Part shown: positions 9,892 through 11,772 of the stretch, piece by piece
Layout of the letters: each line of letters opens with the position of its first letter
Position numbering within the stretch: the first letter of the stretch is position 1
Source of the DNA: Physocladia obscura
Lineage: Eukaryota > Chytridiomycota > Chytridiomycetes > Chytridiales > Chytriomycetaceae
DNA length: 11,772 bases
Direction: 5' to 3'
Assembly (NCBI GenBank): GCA_027596945.1
Contig: JADGJH010001128.1
Span: 1 to 11,772 of the forward strand
Program-made: the position numbers and the translations under genes
The notes under the pieces: model-generated
What the model was told of the DNA's origin: nothing
What the model saw: only the letters and a program-made list of their open reading frames with translations
Database searches by the model: none

Positions 9892-11387
9892 GCACTGACT
9901 GATAAATGGTCAAAGCAAATTGATCCAAGCAACCACAAATCAACTAATGCAAAATATTTTAACAAGTTTGGTGGACTTGATAAATTTGGTGAGAGTTGCA
10001 ATTCAGATGGCAATGGCAAAATTGGGAATATGGATAAAATTTCAGCCATATCAACAAACAACTCTGATGATGATGAGGAATGGGATGAAAGTGATAGGGA
10101 GGAGGATGATAACAAAAGATATGAAGATGATGCAGATGATGATGATGTAAACATATTAGAAAACAATAGCAGTGACAGCTACTTACACAATATATTTCAT
10201 GCATTCCCTGATCAAACATTTGGTGTACTTTTCATTCTTTTATTCGGGAAGTGTTGCTGGCTTAATATTGAGCAAATGAAATTACTGTGCAATATTTCAA
10301 CTTCTTGACTTGCATGTGCCCAGTTTTCAAAATCTTTTGAAGTTTCAAACAATTTTTGACTTAAATGGAATCTTTCTGGTCAAACAAGTTATGCCATTGG
10401 GTGCAAAGATCTATGTTTGTCCTATTCCAAAATTGATCAAACTTTTGTTTCAAAATCCAAGTATTGTGAAAAACATTAAACATTCAAATCAATTATGTGA
10501 TAATCCAACAGAGATGTATGAATCCATTGCATACTTTGTTTGTTTGTTGCTTCTTTGGTTAGATTTGAATGGAATTTGTTAGTATTCTGGGTATATTTTA
10601 AAAAGATGATAATTTAAAAATTTTGAAGAAGTTTTGGACATTGTGGAACTTGTCTGTTTGCATTGGAGAGGAAATTTGGCTGTCATGAGCACTTAGAAAA
10701 TGGAAAAACTATCTTCAAAGTTCATTTGTTGTCTCATTTAAGGCCTATCATGTTGAAATTCCTGAACAACTAAATGGTGATGTACACAAAGCCCTTGTTA
10801 ATTCAAATCACCATCAACCTTCTAGGGATGTTGAACAATATTTTAAAATGCAGGAGTCCATTTTTTCATTTGTGTAAAATACAGGAGTCCATTTTTTCAT
10901 TTATGCAATGCCATATGAGTTGCAGTGACAAACTTTCAGCACTTGTAAATTCACCAAAAGTCCAGTAAATTTTGAAATTGAAAGCAAATTCTCCCAATAA
11001 TACTCTTTCTGGCTATTTAATCATTGGGATGTTCTTTTTTTTTTTGACAGCTGGACAAGAATTGGGCAGGTGACTGAGATACAGAAAGATTCAGGAAAAG
11101 TCATAATGAGAGTGTTGATTAAAACTGAAACTTTGAATCTATGGCATCTGCTATCAAGAAAATTAGATTTGTTCATTGCTGTTTGAATTGATTCTATTGC
11201 TGATCAAACTGTTTATCCTGACTGCTGGAGTGATAATGCCAAATGCAATTATACTCACAGTGGACAGCTCATTCATAGTACTGTTAATTCATATTTACTG
11301 AATTCTTTCTGGCATGAAATCCATCATACATTGTTTACCAATCAATGTGATAACTTTTTGAACTTTCTTTCTCAAAAAATTCCTTGA
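9892..11387 (+). pseudogene. Decayed transposase-like gene, fungal-type repeat family
   Basis: Four open blocks share one order. A, 9892 to about 10290: an Asp/Glu-rich stretch (about 10063-10150) followed by FILLFGKCCWLNIEQMKLL. B, about 10292-10582: LLDLHVPSFQNLLKFQ, then IYVCPIPKLIKLLFQNPSIV. C, 10689-10874: KWKNYLQSSF and SNHHQPSRDV (10803-10832). D, 11052-11387: RIGQVTEIQKDSGKVIMRVL, then DC-x6-C-x4-SG (11220-11264). From memory, the pattern of VPSF, a conserved NP segment, SNHQxPSRDI and a late Cys-rich patch belongs to large repeat-encoded proteins abundant in basidiomycete and mucoromycete genomes. Those are about 800-1100 aa, so roughly half is missing here, mainly the centre. Breaks are a frameshift near 10288-10297, TGA stops at 9889, 10686 and 11184, and a 31-bp duplication. 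Family identity is inference; coding origin is well supported. Confidence 0.55.
10844..10905 (+). repeat. 31-bp tandem duplication in the transposase remnant
   Basis: 10844-10874 and 10875-10905 are 29/31 identical; both differences are G in copy 1 and A in copy 2. The unit is not a multiple of 3, and the TAA at 10875-10877 that ends block C lies at the junction. The frame continues from the second copy to 10968. Confidence 0.9.
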
Positions 11388-11525
11388 TAAACGACTTTCT
11401 TTCTTCCCAATTTGTATTTACCTATAACTTACACTTAATGATAGAATGAAAAGTCTACCAATGAGTTAGATTTGAATGCAGCTTCATTAAATAAATTGTT
11501 GAATTCTCTAGATTCAGATTGCCAT

Positions 11526-11592
11526 GAACTTGTGTAATTGGGCACAATAAATTATACATTATATACTTTATCATGCTAAATTACACAAGTTC
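11526..11592. repeat. Subterminal palindrome, right side
   Basis: GAACTTGTGTAATT (11526-11539) and AATTACACAAGTTC (11579-11592) are perfect 14-bp reverse complements around a 39-nt AT-rich centre, ending 25 bp inside the right arm. Confidence 0.8.
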
Positions 11593-11617
11593 AAGTGAAT
11601 TTGCATCTGCAGGATTC

Positions 11618-11746
11618 AACACAAAATTAGGACATTTAATCACAATTTCTGAATTTCACCATGAATGAAATAAACTTTATATTCTATTGCAGTATCTAAT
11701 AAATAATATTTTTATTTTCAATTCTATATTAACTATTATTTAACAT
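11618..11746 (-). repeat. Right terminal inverted repeat
   Basis: Inverted partner of 8261-8389. Several of the differences are C/T or G/A transitions, as expected from decay of two once-identical arms. Confidence 0.75.
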
Positions 11747-11772
11747 ATATTTTGGTGTCTTGACTATTACGA

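Larger units (their letters stand above)
8261..11746. mobile_element. Probable DNA transposon with ~129-bp terminal inverted repeats
   Basis: Two inverted arms enclose about 3.5 kb carrying a decayed transposase-like gene (plus strand) and an intron-bearing gene of unknown function (minus strand), arranged divergently from a shared spacer near 9759-9891. Arms, internal transposase remnants and CpG depletion together support a mobile element under decay. I could not find a target-site duplication. The exact ends are uncertain because the right arm stops only 26 bases before the window edge, and weak similarity may continue outward. Two unrelated inverted copies of a dispersed repeat would be the alternative reading. 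Confidence 0.6.

Noticed and set aside
9792..10166. Serine-rich minus-strand frame of 124 codons
   Set aside because: It is the antisense of the GAT/GAA-rich acidic stretch of the plus-strand transposase block, which has better motif support.
11052..11387. Resemblance of block D to an ISXO2/Merlin DDE domain (DCW) or to a BEL/Pao C-terminal domain
   Set aside because: Only a few residues fit either family. The order of blocks A to D fits the fungal-type repeat family better.

Overview
The window reads as nuclear DNA of a small-genome animal. Coding regions are interrupted by short introns (46-102 bp, GT...AG), and both clear genes are animal orthologues: a MAPKBP1/WDR62-type WD40 scaffold and the N-terminal acetyltransferase NAA50. 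Splice acceptors are varied rather than the uniform TTTTCAG of Caenorhabditis. Compact introns plus a strongly CpG-poor repeat domain would suit a methylating nematode such as the Trichinella group, but that placement is inference.

Layout. 1-291: AT-rich 3' flank of the WD40 gene. 292-5021 (minus): MAPKBP1/WDR62-like gene in 11 exons; my joins are phase-consistent and give 1356 residues with one stop. 5022-5699: gap holding a small uORF, the promoter side of the WD40 gene and the NAA50 poly(A) signal. 5700-6897 (minus): NAA50-like gene in 3 exons, 367 residues, with an asparagine-rich loop insertion and a long extra C-terminal tail. 6898-7117: upstream flank.

From about 7118 to the end the composition changes abruptly. 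I count only about 8 CpG in 4.7 kb, against dozens per kb in the genes, with many TG and CA. At 8261-8389 and 11618-11746 lie two ~129-bp inverted arms, roughly 85% alike, bounding a ~3.5-kb probable DNA transposon. It has a divergent layout. The plus strand (9892-11387) carries a broken transposase-like gene whose motifs (an acidic stretch, VPSF, SNHHQPSRDV, a cysteine-rich C-terminal patch) recall a repeat-encoded protein family I know mainly from fungi. The minus strand (9618-8749) carries a four-exon gene of unknown function that can be spliced without stops and ends in poly(A) signals. Between the host genes and the left arm, 7201-7882 holds two stop-free minus-strand blocks that look like exon remnants.

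The two halves are functionally unrelated: signalling scaffold and protein acetylation genes on one side, decaying mobile DNA on the other. The most notable points are the CpG cliff, the fungal-type transposase next to animal genes, and the intron-bearing companion gene inside the inverted repeats.
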